Source: Epiperipatus broadwayi
Lineage: Eukaryota > Onychophora > Udeonychophora > Euonychophora > Peripatidae
Reading direction: 5' to 3'
Assembly: GCA_028023455.1 (NCBI GenBank)
Contig: JAQFVV010006275.1
Coordinates: 622,001 to 686,000 of the forward strand
Length of the DNA: 64,000 nucleotides
The translations under genes were made by a program, and so were the position numbers. Positions 27,501 to 37,003 of this stretch are shown here, piece after piece (the first letter of the stretch is position 1; each line of letters begins with the position of its first letter). The notes beneath the pieces were generated by a model. The model did not search any database. It was not told the DNA's origin and worked only from the letters and a program-made list of their open reading frames with translations.

Positions 27501-30500
27501 TGCATTGCTTTTACTGAACTTTTAAATTGACAATATATTTAAATTACTTGTTTCTTCTTATAACTAACAGAATTTCTCAAGCTGTGACTGATAAATGTAA
27601 TATATCAGATATATACTAAGTGGTACTTATAGTGATATTCTACATACATAAAAAATTATATTATTCCTTTCTTTCCTATCTATTATTTATAACTAGATTC
27701 ATATCTGTGCACACTTATCCATATGTCCACATTTGAAATCCACATCAGCATGTATATCTATAATTGTAATATTTTATAAAATCAATCCTTTTTAACGTTT
27801 AAATTGCAAAAAAAAATTCAACAGTAAATCAAACAATATTAACAACTTTTATATTTCTTTAAGTGTATATGGATACAAATATAAGGATTAAATTTAGTAT
27901 CAAAATAAATATCTATACATTTAAAAATATTTTAATTTTTCTAACCACTAATTATTTTTATTTATAATTGTTGTTTTAACTTAAAAATTGTATTATTTAA
28001 TTTTATAAATGATAAGATTAAATAATCATAAAATCATTTAAAATTTTTCTGAATCTATTTTTTACTTTTACTATACTACTGCCATTTATTTATAATTCTT
28101 AATTTCTTGTTGTAACTTAAAAAATTTTATTATTTTAATTTATTATTAATCATAGGTTTTGAAATTAAAGCGAAAACAAACACTTTAATAGTAAGAAGAT
28201 AAAATAGAAAATATATAAAAAAAATTCATGTCCAAAAACTGATAATTCACAACCCAAACTGTCAAAGATTTATTTAAATAAATCTGCAAATAATGCCTAC
28301 TTTTCTTATATCAATGTCAATATATTAGTAACATATAGATTGGCATCGATATAAGAAAGGTGGGCATTATTTATTTTCAAGTGCATTTAAATGATTCTTT
28401 TGAAATCTAGCATATGAATTATTATAGTAACATTTTCGGTCTTGGTTGTTTCATGAATAAGTTTATATTATTAGAATTACATATCCGATAATTCGTAATT
28501 TATTTACGGCCTTGTTAAAATATTATACTGCAACTTACGCAAATTACCTATTATATTTTTATTACACAGAAGCTCCAACAAATAATACTATGAATTTATT
28601 TATCTGTGAGAATATGAGAATTAACATTAATATGTATATTTCAATACTTGAGTAAAACTCGATCCTTGTCATCAGATGCTGTTTTGCTGATTAATTGTAA
28701 TTTTATTCAATTTATACTTTTATCATTTGGCAATTACAATCTTGAAAAAGACTATCAGATAGTTGAAACAAAATATACTGTTAATTCAAAAATGCAATAT
28801 ATTTTTCCTATCATCTTATATCCTTCTATATGCATTGATGAAATTATAAATTAAACAAGTCCACCTTTATCACAGTAAGAACCATTTCAATTGACCAGCA
28901 GTCCTTCAGAACTAAAATATATAAATATACATAAAATAATAATAGTAAAGGAAAACTATTATTCAAATTAAGGGAAAAAAACATTTTATTAAATATACAT
29001 AAAATCGTTTATCATATAAACAATACAATCAAACATTATAACCCACTATAAATTGACTCCTTTATACATATACGAAAGCAGTCCACATCTAAACAATACC
29101 AATATCAATAACAAAATCTCATACACATGTATTAAATATATATGTATATGAAATATACTGCATAAACACATATTACACACAATACATACATATTATACAT
29201 ACAAATACATTTCATATAAATATTAAATATATATACACTAAATATCATATATACATATTGAAAATATTTGATATATATACATTGAACGTGGTATTTGTAT
29301 ATAATATATATGTATTGTATATGTAGTATATTTGATGTGCGTGGGCATATATAAGTGTTGTAGTTTTTATAAATGATATTGTTCAAACTCATTGGAGTAT
29401 TTTTGTAGATTGGGAATATCAACTGATTGTTGTAACATTTCTTTAATTTGCATTAACACATAACCAGCATCAATCAATGATCATTTCCTATGTTAAATCT
29501 ATGAACTACATTAGCCTTGAAATCCTGTTTTTGTTATTCAAATTATGACCATCTGTACTATATCTTCATTTGATTTATTTCCACGTAAAAAAAAAAAAAA
29601 AAGTTTCTTCAAGCTCAACAAATTATTGATATTTGATCGGTCTCAAGGAATTTATATATTTATTATAAATATAAAAAAAAGCCATTCATTTAATCATTAG
29701 AATAAGAACATGCTAGATAGAAGTCTGAAAAACACAACACTTTTTAAAAAAGATAAAATTTCCATTAGCAAATTCAGATAGAAGAATAAATTAAAGAAAC
29801 TGACAAAGTTTTCCCTAGGCTACGAAAAGATGAATTTCATAACCAAATTATATAAACTCAAAATTCAACTCTAGTTCCTTTATATTCAAAATAAGATATT
29901 TAATTTTTCCATGAGATAAAACTAGTACCATAATGTTGACAGAAGAAACATTTATTTTGAGGATATGGAATATATATATATATATTTCTTTGTCTGATTG
30001 GAGTAAATAGTCAATAATTATTGACACTATGATAATCCTTATCATAACCGATAGTTTCATATCAAAATTCAGAGTAATATCACAGACATCAAGTTACATA
30101 ATAAAGTTAAGGCAATTTTTCAATAGACTAATAAAATCTAAATTTATATGGCTTTATTAAATCAGTCAAGCATGAGAGTATATATTTCAGAACAAATAAA
30201 ATTCTATTAAGCAAAAAGCATGAGAAAACATAACAAGAATGGTAAAAAATGTTGACAATATAAAAGAACTTTAGCTATTACATTCCAAGAATAAAGTAAA
30301 AAAAATTAGCAATAAAAATCAACTTTTTCCTTATAAAATATTGTGAAAGTGCCTTCATACTCTGAAAAAGATGGAAATAATCTACTTAATTACCAAACAA
30401 ACAAAAAAAAAAGGTTACCACAAATATCCACGGCCCAATTAACAATATTTATTATAAAAACTAAATAATCAGCACGACATAATGCTACAGGATTCCTTTT

Positions 30501-33500
30501 CCATATAGTAAAAGCTGAATTCAGGGAGAAAATGCACTAAACACTATTGAAATAAGATTTGGATCTGATATTTAATCAATCTAGCTAAAAATGAACAGTG
30601 CTAGAATCCAAATTCTGGAACATGGGCCATACATATCCAGCTGCAAGATTTTATGAGCTGTTCCTTATGAAAAATTTTATATATAATGTATAAACACAAG
30701 AAAAAAATAATAAATTGAAAAATACAAAAAAAGTTATATTCTCAATACTTATTTACTAAATTTTTTAATATATTACAAATTTTTAATGAAAATAAATTAT
30801 GATTACCATACATAATAATTATCATTTATATGCTACATATAAGCATTTTATATGCTTTGTTTAATACGCCAAATAATTCCAAGAAAAGTAGTTTAGTTTA
30901 TTAATAACATTTGGGAAATGAATTCTCATCTAATTACAAAAATTATATCCAATACTTATGAGCTTCACTTCCATGTGATTCAAACAATTAAATTAAAAGA
31001 AATGACATTTTGTTTTAAATCATCGCACCAATAAAATATTTCATTATTCATTTTCTTATTTATGTTTTTCTATTTGAATAAAACAAAGACAAGATATATT
31101 TAAATAAAATTCTGCATAAGAGATATATTTTAGAATTGAATAAATTTTTAACCAACAATTTTTTTGCAATCTTACATACTGAAAAAAAGATAAGTGAACG
31201 TTGAATCACAAAACTAGTTCTTTTATAATGGCAAAAATAAGTGTATTTACAGTTTGTAATGAATTTTTACTATTATTAAAGAATATAATTTGAAGCAAGA
31301 CTATGCTGTAGGACTTTAAATAATAATAAGTTCAAGAATGGCATACATTACATTAATTTTTTTGTTTTCAAATGAATTGTTTTTGTAATTTATTCAATTA
31401 AAATGTGCATTCAGTAAGTAATATTAGTTTTTTTGACTCAATTCCCAGGTCTTATTTTTTATTTATTCTGAGAGGGGGAAGAAGTATCTTTAGAAAATTC
31501 ATTTTCTCTGACTTGTTACTAAAAAATTAGTCCTTTCCAAAGAAGTTTGAGGAGTCCTGGTCTTTAGCATCAATAACACTAATGGGAGCAATCTAATAAA
31601 GATCTTTGAAGTTAAAACAAAAATCAAACCATAAAAAACTGTTCCAATTAGATTTAAGATTCCAAACAGATCTAGCAGTATTATTAGGGTTTATGTAAAA
31701 AAAAGGACAAAAAAATATGAACTGAAAAGTCTAGACAAGCAAATGAAAAAAAAGATAACATTCAAAGTTATAATAGAAGAACCAGGAATTTTTATGCAGT
31801 CTGTGATATAGTTCTAAATAATGAAATACATTATGCTAAGAATTGTTAAGTAATGGCAAACTATTATTGATAGTATAAAAGTATTATTTCTTCTACTATG
31901 ATCAAGCATATTAACTCATTAGCTAGTAATCTCCATCTGGCTTTATACAGATCTAAATACATAGGTATTGAAATATACCTTGTAAATGTACAAATAAGAT
32001 GGACTAAGTCATATGAAATAGCAAAAATTTCAGTCTGTTTCACAGAATAATCAGTATATTTGAAGTAATTAATATTAAATCAAATAAGTATAATTTAAAA
32101 GAATGAATAAAAGAAATATTTGGAAAAAAAAATTATGACTAAATTATAATCACTGAAAGTGAAATAATAGATTAAAATAGAAACAATATCAAAATATTGC
32201 AGCAGGAAAAAAAAGGCAAAAATTCATAATCTTATGGAATATGTCACTAAGTGATAATACTAGAAACACAAAAAGTCACATTGAACCACAATATTCATAA
32301 AGTTGAAACTTTGGAGTAAAAAAAAAAAAATTGAAAAAAAAAAAAACAAAGGTGAATTGAAAGGCCATCATGAAGTGGAAATAAATAAATCAAAGAACCG
32401 GTTGTATCATTAATTAGATAATAGATATAAATATATGAAGAAAACAAGTGCATTCATTAATCATCACATCTGTAAGCTCAAGCCATTACACTAGATTTGC
32501 AAATTGAAAGAACATTCATCACTAAATAACTAACTGATACAATATTCTAAAAGATTTACAACAGTATCAAGTCACTGAAATAATTAATGGTCAGTTTGAT
32601 TTTTTTTACAGATGTATTCTCAACTAAAATTCCTATTGCTAAGATTCACTTTACCATAAGCTTATGACAAAACGTGAAATACGCATTTAAGATTTCAATA
32701 AATGAAATGTTATTATAAACCTACTGAAAATGCTATCTATCAAAACAATGATAATTTGGGATTTCATCACATAAATATCACACCAAATTGGCATAAAAAG
32801 CAGTACTGCTTTAAAATCATGCTATTTAGAAATAAATCATTTAATCTTAACAATATCTGCTTTAAAATAAATCACCTAAGATTTTATTCTTTTAATATAC
32901 ACTAAACAAATATTAACATTTCTTTTTGAATCTTTTTATATAATTATTTCTACAATAATAAAGACATTGCCAAATAGTTCATCACATTAAAAAAAAACCA
33001 ATTACAGATCAGTTCAAAACTGTCAATATATATTAGCTGAAAATGTTATTTATCATATTTAACTTTTTTCTCAATGAAATCATAATTAAAAGAAATCCAT
33101 TGGCATTCACTTGAATCCTAAATTTCATTACCAATAGCATTTAAAAATTCAATAGCATATCTCAAATTTTCTGGACTTAACCATTGTTGGCAATGACAGA
33201 CTTATTTCTACAATACAAACTAGTCTCTAGATATTGGATGGGTAGGCACTAGATAGGGATTTTATGCACAAACCTTCCTGCAATCATTGATCACTCTGGC
33301 TTCCACTGAATGGCACTACTGGATGGAGAATTTTGTCTGTCAAATACCATTTTCCCATTATAAAAATATTTTTACATTTTTAATTATAAATTTATTGTTC
33401 ATTTCAATATGTTTCTTTTCGATGCCTCCTCCCCTTGAACAAATGAACTCATATCCACCATATCTTTTGCAATGCCAGTCAATCCTGTCTAGCTTTTAGT

Positions 33501-36500
33501 CATTTTGCTTAATAATTAGTGAATATGTAATCATTATTTTCTTTTCATTTTATACAAATCCATTTTCTTCTCTCCACTATTTCATTAATTTTCCTAATAT
33601 CTAACTATTTTTATTTATTCACAGTGTTCTCTAAGAACTTATAACTTATCTGTTATGTACAATTTTCTGATCTTCTTAGATGAAAATTTCTATTCTCTCC
33701 CTCTATTCATTCATGGATCTCTTTAGTTCTTAAAATATATTATCCATTCAATTATGATCAGAGAATATAATCAAATTTAAGATTCATACATGGTAGTTTT
33801 AAATATATTCCAAATATATGTATTAATTTTCATACAATTTTTAGGACAAATATTTATCATCACTATATTTTTTTCTGCAAAACTTTAATTTCAAATTTCT
33901 TCTCATCTGTGTTGTATTTTCTGCCTAGTACAATTGATTATGTTCTATTGATATTGTTCATGGTTTTTAAAATTAACTGCTATTATTATTTTGTTATATA
34001 TTGGATCTTATACTACAGAAAACTACTTTTCCGCTTTAATATAAAACACTCAATTCTCTCTCAGATACCCAATATAGTCATTTATTATATTACTTTAATC
34101 ATAAGTTTTTTTTATTATGAATTAAAACCATTAAATTCAAAAAGTTGCTTAGATTGTTTCTAAATATTAAAAGGTAAAAAAAATGTAAAAGTAACCATGA
34201 GATCAGTTCTTGTATTCTTTTTCCCCCAGTCAATGCCGAAAACTATAAGATTTTGTTGTTTATTATCATAGCAACATTCAGATTAAGTCGGATTACAGGA
34301 ATCTTTATCCTCTAAAATGTAATCTGTTTTTGTTAATCAAAATAATACTCAGTAGTCAATATTACCATATTTATTGGGAAGCAGAAATGGTTACAATTCT
34401 TCATTTTTTTACAACATATATCAGAATTAGTGAAATTAACTTTCTCATTAAAAAATAACACCTAATAAAAAATTTCTCATATTACTTAATATATAATTTT
34501 TAAAAATTATGAAAACTATTTAATAGCTTAATCAAAATGGAAAATATTTACAGCCTTTGATTTATATGAAAAAAAAAAAAGAAATTATGAAGATTTAAAT
34601 ATAGGTTTCTTACATACTACTAAAACTTTGACTAAGCAGACAAAATTACTAATTTTACATTACCTCTTGAAAATCATTAACAAAACTTTTAATAATTTTC
34701 TTTTTACCATATAAAACTGGAAACTTCATGAATCCAAATGTACTTTACTGAATGTTCATCTTTTAAATAAACAACTAGAATATAATTACAGATATTTAGA
34801 AGTAAAAAAAAGACTCAATTTTGTTTTAAAAATAATAAGTACATAGTTTATAAACCAAATGTTTTTCTTTCCAATATCAATCAATTTTGATTTTTAATAT
34901 TGTTTTGAATATGTAATTAAGGAAACGTGCTTTTATGAAGATTGAAAGAAATAGCAACTTTACATATGCCGATTATCATCACACATTAATAGCTACAAAA
35001 AAAAAAAAGGATCCAAACAGATATTAGAAAAATTAATAAATCAGATAATGGTTAAATTTAAAAATAAAGATTTTGATATCAAAGAAAGAAGTTATGAAGA
35101 TATGCAAGTCATCAACAGTTTTTGCCCCAATGAATCATTCATTACTAATAAAGAATAGTCAAAAGAATTGGCAGATTGATTCAGGGCAGTTACAATAAAA
35201 AATGGAAAAAATATAAATGTAGACAGATCTTTAAAAATGAAAATTATTCTTTCCAAAACTATACTATTTCCTGCAACTCTTTATGGATGTGAAAAATGGA
35301 TACTGAAAGATAAGTATTGATGCTTTTATATGGTGGTGGTGACTTTCGACAATAAGAAAAATGAGCAATAGCCTCTATCAGATTGTCTGAATTTCACACA
35401 CATTACAACTTTGATCATATTATAGGGACAATTTAATTCATTAGTAAAGTACATATTCTGAAAAAAATTAATGATGGCAGAAACAAACAGCAATAAGAAT
35501 ACTATTGAGAAACCTGAAAAACAAAACACATGGTTGTCAATCTGGAAAAATGTTCATTACCACCAGGGGTGATTGAATGAGTTTAATGGTATTCAATTTC
35601 AAATATAAAATGGAATCATGTATATTGTACACACACACTTGTGATAATCTCATAACTATAATTAGATAGAACTACATATAATTTAGAAGCATATTCAAAT
35701 CCAAAAATTTTACTATCAAATATTACCCATTTTAACAAATTTTTGTTTTAATGTATACATAAACTGCTACTACTAACGTTACCTGGATCATTAAACTTTA
35801 TGTAAAAAGCTAATCAGACTTCCAACATGTTAACATCGCTTATTATTTAATAATTCCGAATTAAAAAAAGAAATATTTTTTTACGTTTTTTTTTTTTGTC
35901 AATTTTTAATGTGTCGTATTATTTTTTTTACTCCCTTTTATCAAACAGATGCCCATGCATGGGGCATGTTCTAAATCCCACATTGCTTTGCAGAGCAGCC
36001 ATCTGCAATGAACAAAAGCACGAAATAAAAATGATTACTTTGTGCAAAATACATGGTTCTAACAATGATTTTATAACAAATGTGATCCTACAATTTCTGG
36101 TTTAAAATCATTTCCCAAGAGTTCGATTGGCCGACTATACCAATAAATATTAAAATCTACATCCAATAACCAGGCATTGTTTAGAAACTTAATAGTAAGC
36201 TTATTTTAACCTAAACGTCTTTTATACTCCTCCCAATTTTAACTTTATTAAATTTTAAAAATAAATTATGACATATTATGTTTAAAATATAATAAAATTT
36301 AAAGCAGGAAACAATAATGACAGGCAATCTTTTAGCTGAGAAGTTTTTACACAGTCAAAAATCGATCAGAATTTGATTGCAAATAAAAGCCAATTAAAAA
36401 ACAACTTATTAAAATAAATAGTGCTTTAATGTTGAGAAAAACTTAAACAATTTTTTTAATTACTATTATTTTTTTCTACTTTTCGCGGGAAAATTTTGGC

Positions 36501-37003
36501 GCGGTGAAATTGCCAAGATGGCGGGAATTAATAAAATTCCAAACTTATATATATTTTGCATAATGTTTTCATTTCTATAATACCTGAATTTGGAATTGCT
36601 GCTTCCTTTTGCAGACTTGGCCAGGTTTTTCTACATCCTATATAAATGTATAAGAAATACAAATAATAAGTTGATATTCACAGCAAATGGGCGGGCCCAA
36701 ATATATATATAAAAACAGACAAAGACAACTGTTGATTTAGTATTATTAACTTCCAACTAAAAAAAAAAAAATTATCGGAAAAACTAACTTACTGTTTCTA
36801 CTTTTCTTTTCCGAGACAATATAGCTGGTGTTTCTCTACGTTTGGTTTGAAGTCTAGTACTGCAAAAATGTAAATCAAAATTTTCTAAATTTTTAATAAA
36901 ATATTTCAATATTGGATTCTTATACGTTATTTTATAATGAGAAATATATAACATACCTTTTTCTCGACATTTTGAAGCTCTTAAGAAATATTCCTGGCGA
37001 AAC
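443..37003 (-). CDS. CycE: Cyclin E, 5' part of gene (five exons, runs off left edge)
   Basis: Cyclin E activates CDK2 in the nucleus at the G1/S transition. Five exons on the minus strand read continuously: 36970-36957 (coding part of the first exon), 36859-36793, 22862-22521, 3530-3384 and 538-443, giving 222 residues. The order matches cyclin E throughout: a basic N-terminus with SRKRK, an acidic Ser/Asp stretch, the family signature [11 protein letters not shown], then [45 protein letters not shown] and [18 protein letters not shown]. Only the first cyclin-box fold is covered; the second fold and the degron-bearing C-terminus must lie beyond position 1. Introns are about 0.1, 13.9, 19.0 and 2.8 kb, all GT-AG. 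A small additional exon inside the 13.9-kb intron cannot be excluded, because the N-terminus is poorly conserved between animals. Identity is secure; the exact N-terminus is inferred from splice signals. Confidence 0.95.
539..3383 (-). other. CycE intron 4
   Basis: About 2.8 kb of A/T-rich intron. It has many short poly-A and poly-T runs but no coding segment, transposon terminus or RNA gene that I can support. Confidence 0.7.
3384..3530 (-). CDS. CycE: CycE exon 4, cyclin box helices 2-3
   Basis: A 147-base exon of 49 codons, phase 0 at both ends, with TTTCAG acceptor and GTAAGT donor. It encodes [18 protein letters not shown], the RFLAK segment and [16 protein letters not shown]. This matches cyclin E helices 2 and 3 without gaps. 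The intron separating it from exon 3 is about 19 kb and holds most of the transposons of the left half of the window. Confidence 0.95.
4935..5036 (-). repeat. tRNA-derived SINE relic
   Basis: Read on the minus strand, TATTATAGTGG matches the pol III A-box consensus at 10 of 11 positions. About 30 bases on, GATTCAGTTCC matches the B-box consensus at about 9 of 11. The general layout is like the SINE heads at 19.7 and 52.1 kb. No tail or target duplication was identified. Confidence 0.4.
6750..9091 (+). pseudogene. Broken hAT transposase (KIAA1586-like)
   Basis: Several frames together make an almost complete transposase. In order they show an N-terminal zinc-finger segment ([22 protein letters not shown], then SAAHKPA from 7067), the start of the DDE domain (LLIDESTT-like, seen as [14 protein letters not shown] near 7665-7700), the central [10 protein letters not shown] and GMTETYLK (7765-7880), [17 protein letters not shown] (8341-8391), [12 protein letters not shown] (8575-8610), and the C-terminal dimerisation region with [17 protein letters not shown] (8834-8884) and a Trp-rich end. 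Stop codons and frameshifts separate the parts, and the inverted duplication at 7145-7400 interrupts the N-terminal half. It cannot make active protein. The family assignment is by recognised motif order. Confidence 0.85.
7145..7400. repeat. Large inverted repeat inside hAT element
   Basis: Arms 7145-7273 and 7286-7400 are near-perfect reverse complements with a roughly 12-base spacer. The second arm lacks about a dozen bases present in the first. An RNA or single strand would form a hairpin of more than 110 bp. It lies within the transposase coding region, so it is probably a secondary rearrangement and not part of the original element. Confidence 0.9.
9398..9580. repeat. Imperfect 92-bp tandem duplication
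   Basis: The segment beginning AACTGCTACC at 9401 recurs at 9493 as AACTGCCACC, followed in both by TTATTAAATTA, TTTTAATTCATCAACAAA and TTACAATTAA. A few substitutions separate the two units, so it is not very recent. It lies just outside the hAT element. Confidence 0.8.
10135..10236. repeat. Fold-back repeat
   Basis: Arms of about 42 bases (10135-10176 and 10195-10236) are nearly exact complements around an 18-base spacer containing GTGCACACACAGG. It has the size and shape of a very short MITE or a stand-alone hairpin, but no target duplication was confirmed. Confidence 0.75.
11120..11410. repeat. Inverted repeat with hammerhead-like cores
   Basis: Two arms of about 120 bases (about 11133-11250 and 11284-11395) are reverse complements with about 85-90% agreement by eye. 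Each arm, read outward from the centre, starts with a core TGATGA, AAGC/GCTT stem, GAAA (minus strand 11250-11226; plus strand 11285-11309). Related unpaired copies lie at about 33190-33330 and 42985-43080. I suspect a Penelope-like terminal repeat or a ribozyme-bearing SINE in head-to-head arrangement, but no reverse transcriptase was found beside it. Confidence 0.7.
11226..11250 (-). ncRNA. Candidate hammerhead-ribozyme core, family 2
   Basis: On the minus strand, CTGATGA is followed by stem II AAGC/GCTT with loop CATAA, then GAAAC. The bases just before the core (CTCTTCA) can pair, with two G-U wobbles, with TGGGGAT after a GTT that would be the cleavage triplet. Stem III would be only two pairs with a two-base loop, so self-cleavage as a monomer is doubtful. 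The plus-strand partner at 11285-11309 has T in place of the essential first C of CTGATGA. Confidence 0.35.
12180..12390 (-). repeat. Decayed copy of the 18.4-kb SINE-like repeat
   Basis: The sequence TTCCAAATATATTTTAACTG followed by a CAGTAATAAC-like segment matches the reverse complement of the tail of the repeat at 18416-18570. Weaker matches continue through the CTTCTTCAGGTGTTGCTGACC part. The copy is degenerate, and its 5' boundary is not resolved. Confidence 0.5.
13030..16032 (+). mobile_element. RTE-clade LINE, near full length, dead
   Basis: A non-LTR retrotransposon of the RTE type, encoding an apurinic-type endonuclease and reverse transcriptase in one broken frame. It is flanked by the target duplication TGTGTTACC (13021-13029 and 16033-16041) and ends in a short (TGA)n run, the usual 3' end of RTE elements. 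A GC-richer 5' leader (13030-13440) precedes the coding part. At about 3.0 kb it is close to full RTE length, but it has internal deletions and frameshifts. It is inserted in CycE intron 3, antisense to the gene. Confidence 0.9.
13486..15990 (+). pseudogene. RTE endonuclease/reverse transcriptase, frameshifted
   Basis: The endonuclease begins at [20 protein letters not shown] with [15 protein letters not shown] (13500-13620), then [23 protein letters not shown] and [20 protein letters not shown] (13780-14030). The part around 14100-14200 is collapsed by a deletion. Reverse transcriptase follows: [12 protein letters not shown] (motif A, 14965), [12 protein letters not shown] (motif B, 15142) and [14 protein letters not shown] (motif C, catalytic ADD, 15256). 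After it come [19 protein letters not shown] and [14 protein letters not shown], and a C-terminal [14 protein letters not shown]-like end (15900-15990). Frames shift at least five times. Confidence 0.88.
16204..16248 (-). ncRNA. Decayed hammerhead-like motif, left arm
   Basis: This is the same fold as 16932-16989 on the opposite strand. The outer pairing TGATC/GATC, half of stem II (TTTAGCAC) and GAAA are kept, but about 13 bases including the CTGATGA box are deleted. It is therefore inactive. Confidence 0.55.
16932..16989 (+). ncRNA. Hammerhead-ribozyme-like motif, family 1, right arm
   Basis: Outer stem I TGATC (16932-16936) pairs with GATCA (16985-16989), and inner stem I CCAA (16941-16944) with TTGG (16980-16983), separated by an internal loop. 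CTGATGA (16945-16951) and GAAA (16968-16971) are both intact. Stem II 16952-16967 opens with G-C and T-A and closes with CTG/CAG. The base before the predicted cleavage is G, which does not fit the NUH rule, so this copy is probably inactive. Confidence 0.6.
18416..18570 (+). repeat. SINE-like repeat with B-box and CTGAAGA/GAAAC segment
   Basis: GGTTTGATTCC (18431-18441) matches the pol III B-box at 10 of 11 positions; the A-box end is missing, so the head is truncated. Downstream lie CTGAAGA (18478-18484), a possible stem AGA-GG/CC-TCT, CGAAAC, then a perfect 6-bp hairpin GCATAC/GTATGC and an A/T-rich tail. The CTGANGA...GAAA order recalls a hammerhead core, but I find no good cleavage triplet after the third stem. 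A degraded inverted copy is at 12180-12390. Confidence 0.6.
19450..19740 (-). repeat. tRNA-derived SINE, copy A
   Basis: Read from 19740 downward, the head holds GCATAGTGGCTAGC (A-box-like) and GGGTTTGAATGC (B-box-like). The body ends in a conserved segment with ATGCAGTCTTCCCCACTGG. The body motifs recur at 45.2 and 51.8 kb in the same orientation. It lies in CycE intron 3. Confidence 0.6.
19965..20830 (+). repeat. CpG-enriched repeat with recurring TTACGCGATT motif
   Basis: The segment stands out for many CG dinucleotides in an otherwise CG-poor intron. TTTTTACGCGGATTT, AACGCGATTTT and TTACGCGATTC occur at 19974-20012, and GCGCGAATTTT and TTTTACGCGATTTTTGG at 20747-20800, in the same orientation. 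An inverted pair sits at 20025-20058 and 20087-20122. This resembles the ends of pogo/Tigger-type DNA elements, but I could not match opposite termini or a target duplication. It ends at an 11-base poly-C run (20817-20827). Confidence 0.5.
22521..22862 (-). CDS. CycE: CycE exon 3, acidic linker and start of cyclin box
   Basis: A 342-base exon (114 codons, phase 0 at both ends) lies between a long T-rich tract plus ACAG acceptor and a GTGGAA donor. Its N-terminal half is Ser/Thr/Asp-rich ([10 protein letters not shown]) and probably disordered. The C-terminal half holds [11 protein letters not shown] and [11 protein letters not shown], which form the N-terminal helix and helix 1 of the cyclin fold that contacts CDK2. 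The RAILLDWL core is among the most conserved parts of cyclins A, B and E, while [10 protein letters not shown] is specific to cyclin E. Confidence 0.95.
23570..25010 (-). mobile_element. Decayed RTE LINE copy, minus strand
   Basis: Read on the minus strand, the reverse transcriptase landmarks of the RTE copies at 13 and 56 kb appear in order: a [11 protein letters not shown]-like segment (24830), DYEKA (24600), [11 protein letters not shown] (the ADD box, present twice because of a tandem duplication), and a 3' end with GATGTGGAGAAAAGG (23630). It has many stops and is older than the 13 and 56 kb copies. The strand matches that of CycE. Confidence 0.7.
24073..24448. repeat. Exact 188-bp tandem duplication
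   Basis: Bases 24073-24260 and 24261-24448 are identical as far as I can see by eye. The unit covers the reverse transcriptase active-site region of the minus-strand RTE copy, so the FTDD box occurs twice. Identity in an otherwise heavily mutated element means either a recent duplication or an assembly artefact. Confidence 0.92.
25500..25760 (+). pseudogene. hAT transposase C-terminal relic
   Basis: The frame from 25544 contains [20 protein letters not shown]. This resembles the LPHSNA-VERVFSLMN pattern of the C-terminal dimerisation domain of ZBED-type hAT transposases. Only about 70 codons remain. It is not the KIAA1586-like family at 6.3 kb, and no termini were found. Confidence 0.5.
28288..28372. 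repeat. Small fold-back repeat
   Basis: AAATAATGCC at 28288 and its complement GGGCATTATTT ending at 28372 bound about 34-base arms that pair through CTTATATC/GATATAAG around a spacer of roughly 17 bases. It is a single hairpin with no known family. Confidence 0.65.
33190..33330 (+). repeat. Decayed relative of the 11.2-kb repeat
   Basis: ACTAGTCTCTAGATATTGG followed by ATGGGTAGGCACTAGATAGGGATTT parallels the arm sequence of the 11.2-kb inverted repeat. The match continues weakly to ACTGAATGGCA. The hammerhead-like core is not recognisable here. Confidence 0.45.
35030..35325 (+). pseudogene. LINE reverse-transcriptase C-terminal fragment
   Basis: One frame reads [20 protein letters not shown] followed by CEKWILKD, a pattern common after the reverse transcriptase palm domain of many LINEs (KTILxPxLLYGCETW). 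About 40 codons are readable, with stops before and after. The clade cannot be assigned. Confidence 0.45.
36480..36524 (-). promoter_or_regulatory. E2F-type motif pair plus YY1-type motif in CycE intron 2
   Basis: On the minus strand the block reads AAGATGGCGG-complement, then TTTCACCGCGCCAAAA and TTTTCCCGCGAAAA. The last is a near-palindromic E2F consensus and the middle one a second E2F-like site. The block lies about 270 bases downstream of CycE exon 2, where CG is otherwise rare. CycE is a classical E2F target in animals, so an intronic enhancer or alternative promoter is plausible. Function is inferred from motif and position only. Confidence 0.55.
36793..36859 (-). CDS. CycE: CycE exon 2, basic N-terminal segment
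   Basis: A 67-base exon lies between a TTTTTGCAG acceptor and a GTAAGT donor. With the previous 14 bases it makes exactly 27 codons, ending in phase 0. The peptide contains [19 protein letters not shown], which resembles the N-terminal SRKRK nuclear-localisation-like stretch of vertebrate cyclin E. The exon is short and its identity rests on this motif plus perfect splice signals and phase. Confidence 0.8.
36957..37003 (-). CDS. CycE: CycE exon with start codon
   Basis: The ATG is at 36970-36968 and reads MSRK before a GTATGT donor at 36956. The first 14 coding bases join the next exon through a split codon (AG|T, Ser). Upstream of the exon, a T-rich TATTTAG at 37004-37010 can serve as an acceptor, so the 5' UTR is probably interrupted by another intron; its upstream exon was not located. 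This start was chosen because the reading frame matches the basic start seen in animal cyclin E proteins and leads in frame into the SRKRK motif. Confidence 0.75.

Larger units (their letters stand above)
22863..36792 (-). other. CycE intron 2 (13.9 kb)
   Basis: It holds a minus-strand RTE copy (23.6-25.0 kb), a hAT relic (25.5 kb), a small fold-back (28.3 kb), an A/T-rich stretch with TATA/CATA-type simple sequence (29.12-29.35 kb), a decayed repeat at 33.2 kb, a LINE fragment (35.1-35.3 kb) and the E2F/YY1-type motif block (36.48-36.52 kb). Between these, 26-28, 30-33 and 33.5-35 kb show only A/T-rich sequence in which I see no gene. Confidence 0.75.

Noticed and set aside
29132-29422. Open frame of 96 codons rich in Tyr and Ile on the minus strand
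   Set aside because: It is a translation of TATA/CATA simple sequence, not a protein.
33909-34163. Hydrophobic plus-strand frame of 84 codons
   Set aside because: T-rich composition gives Phe/Leu/Ile by chance; no family motif and no splice signals in phase.
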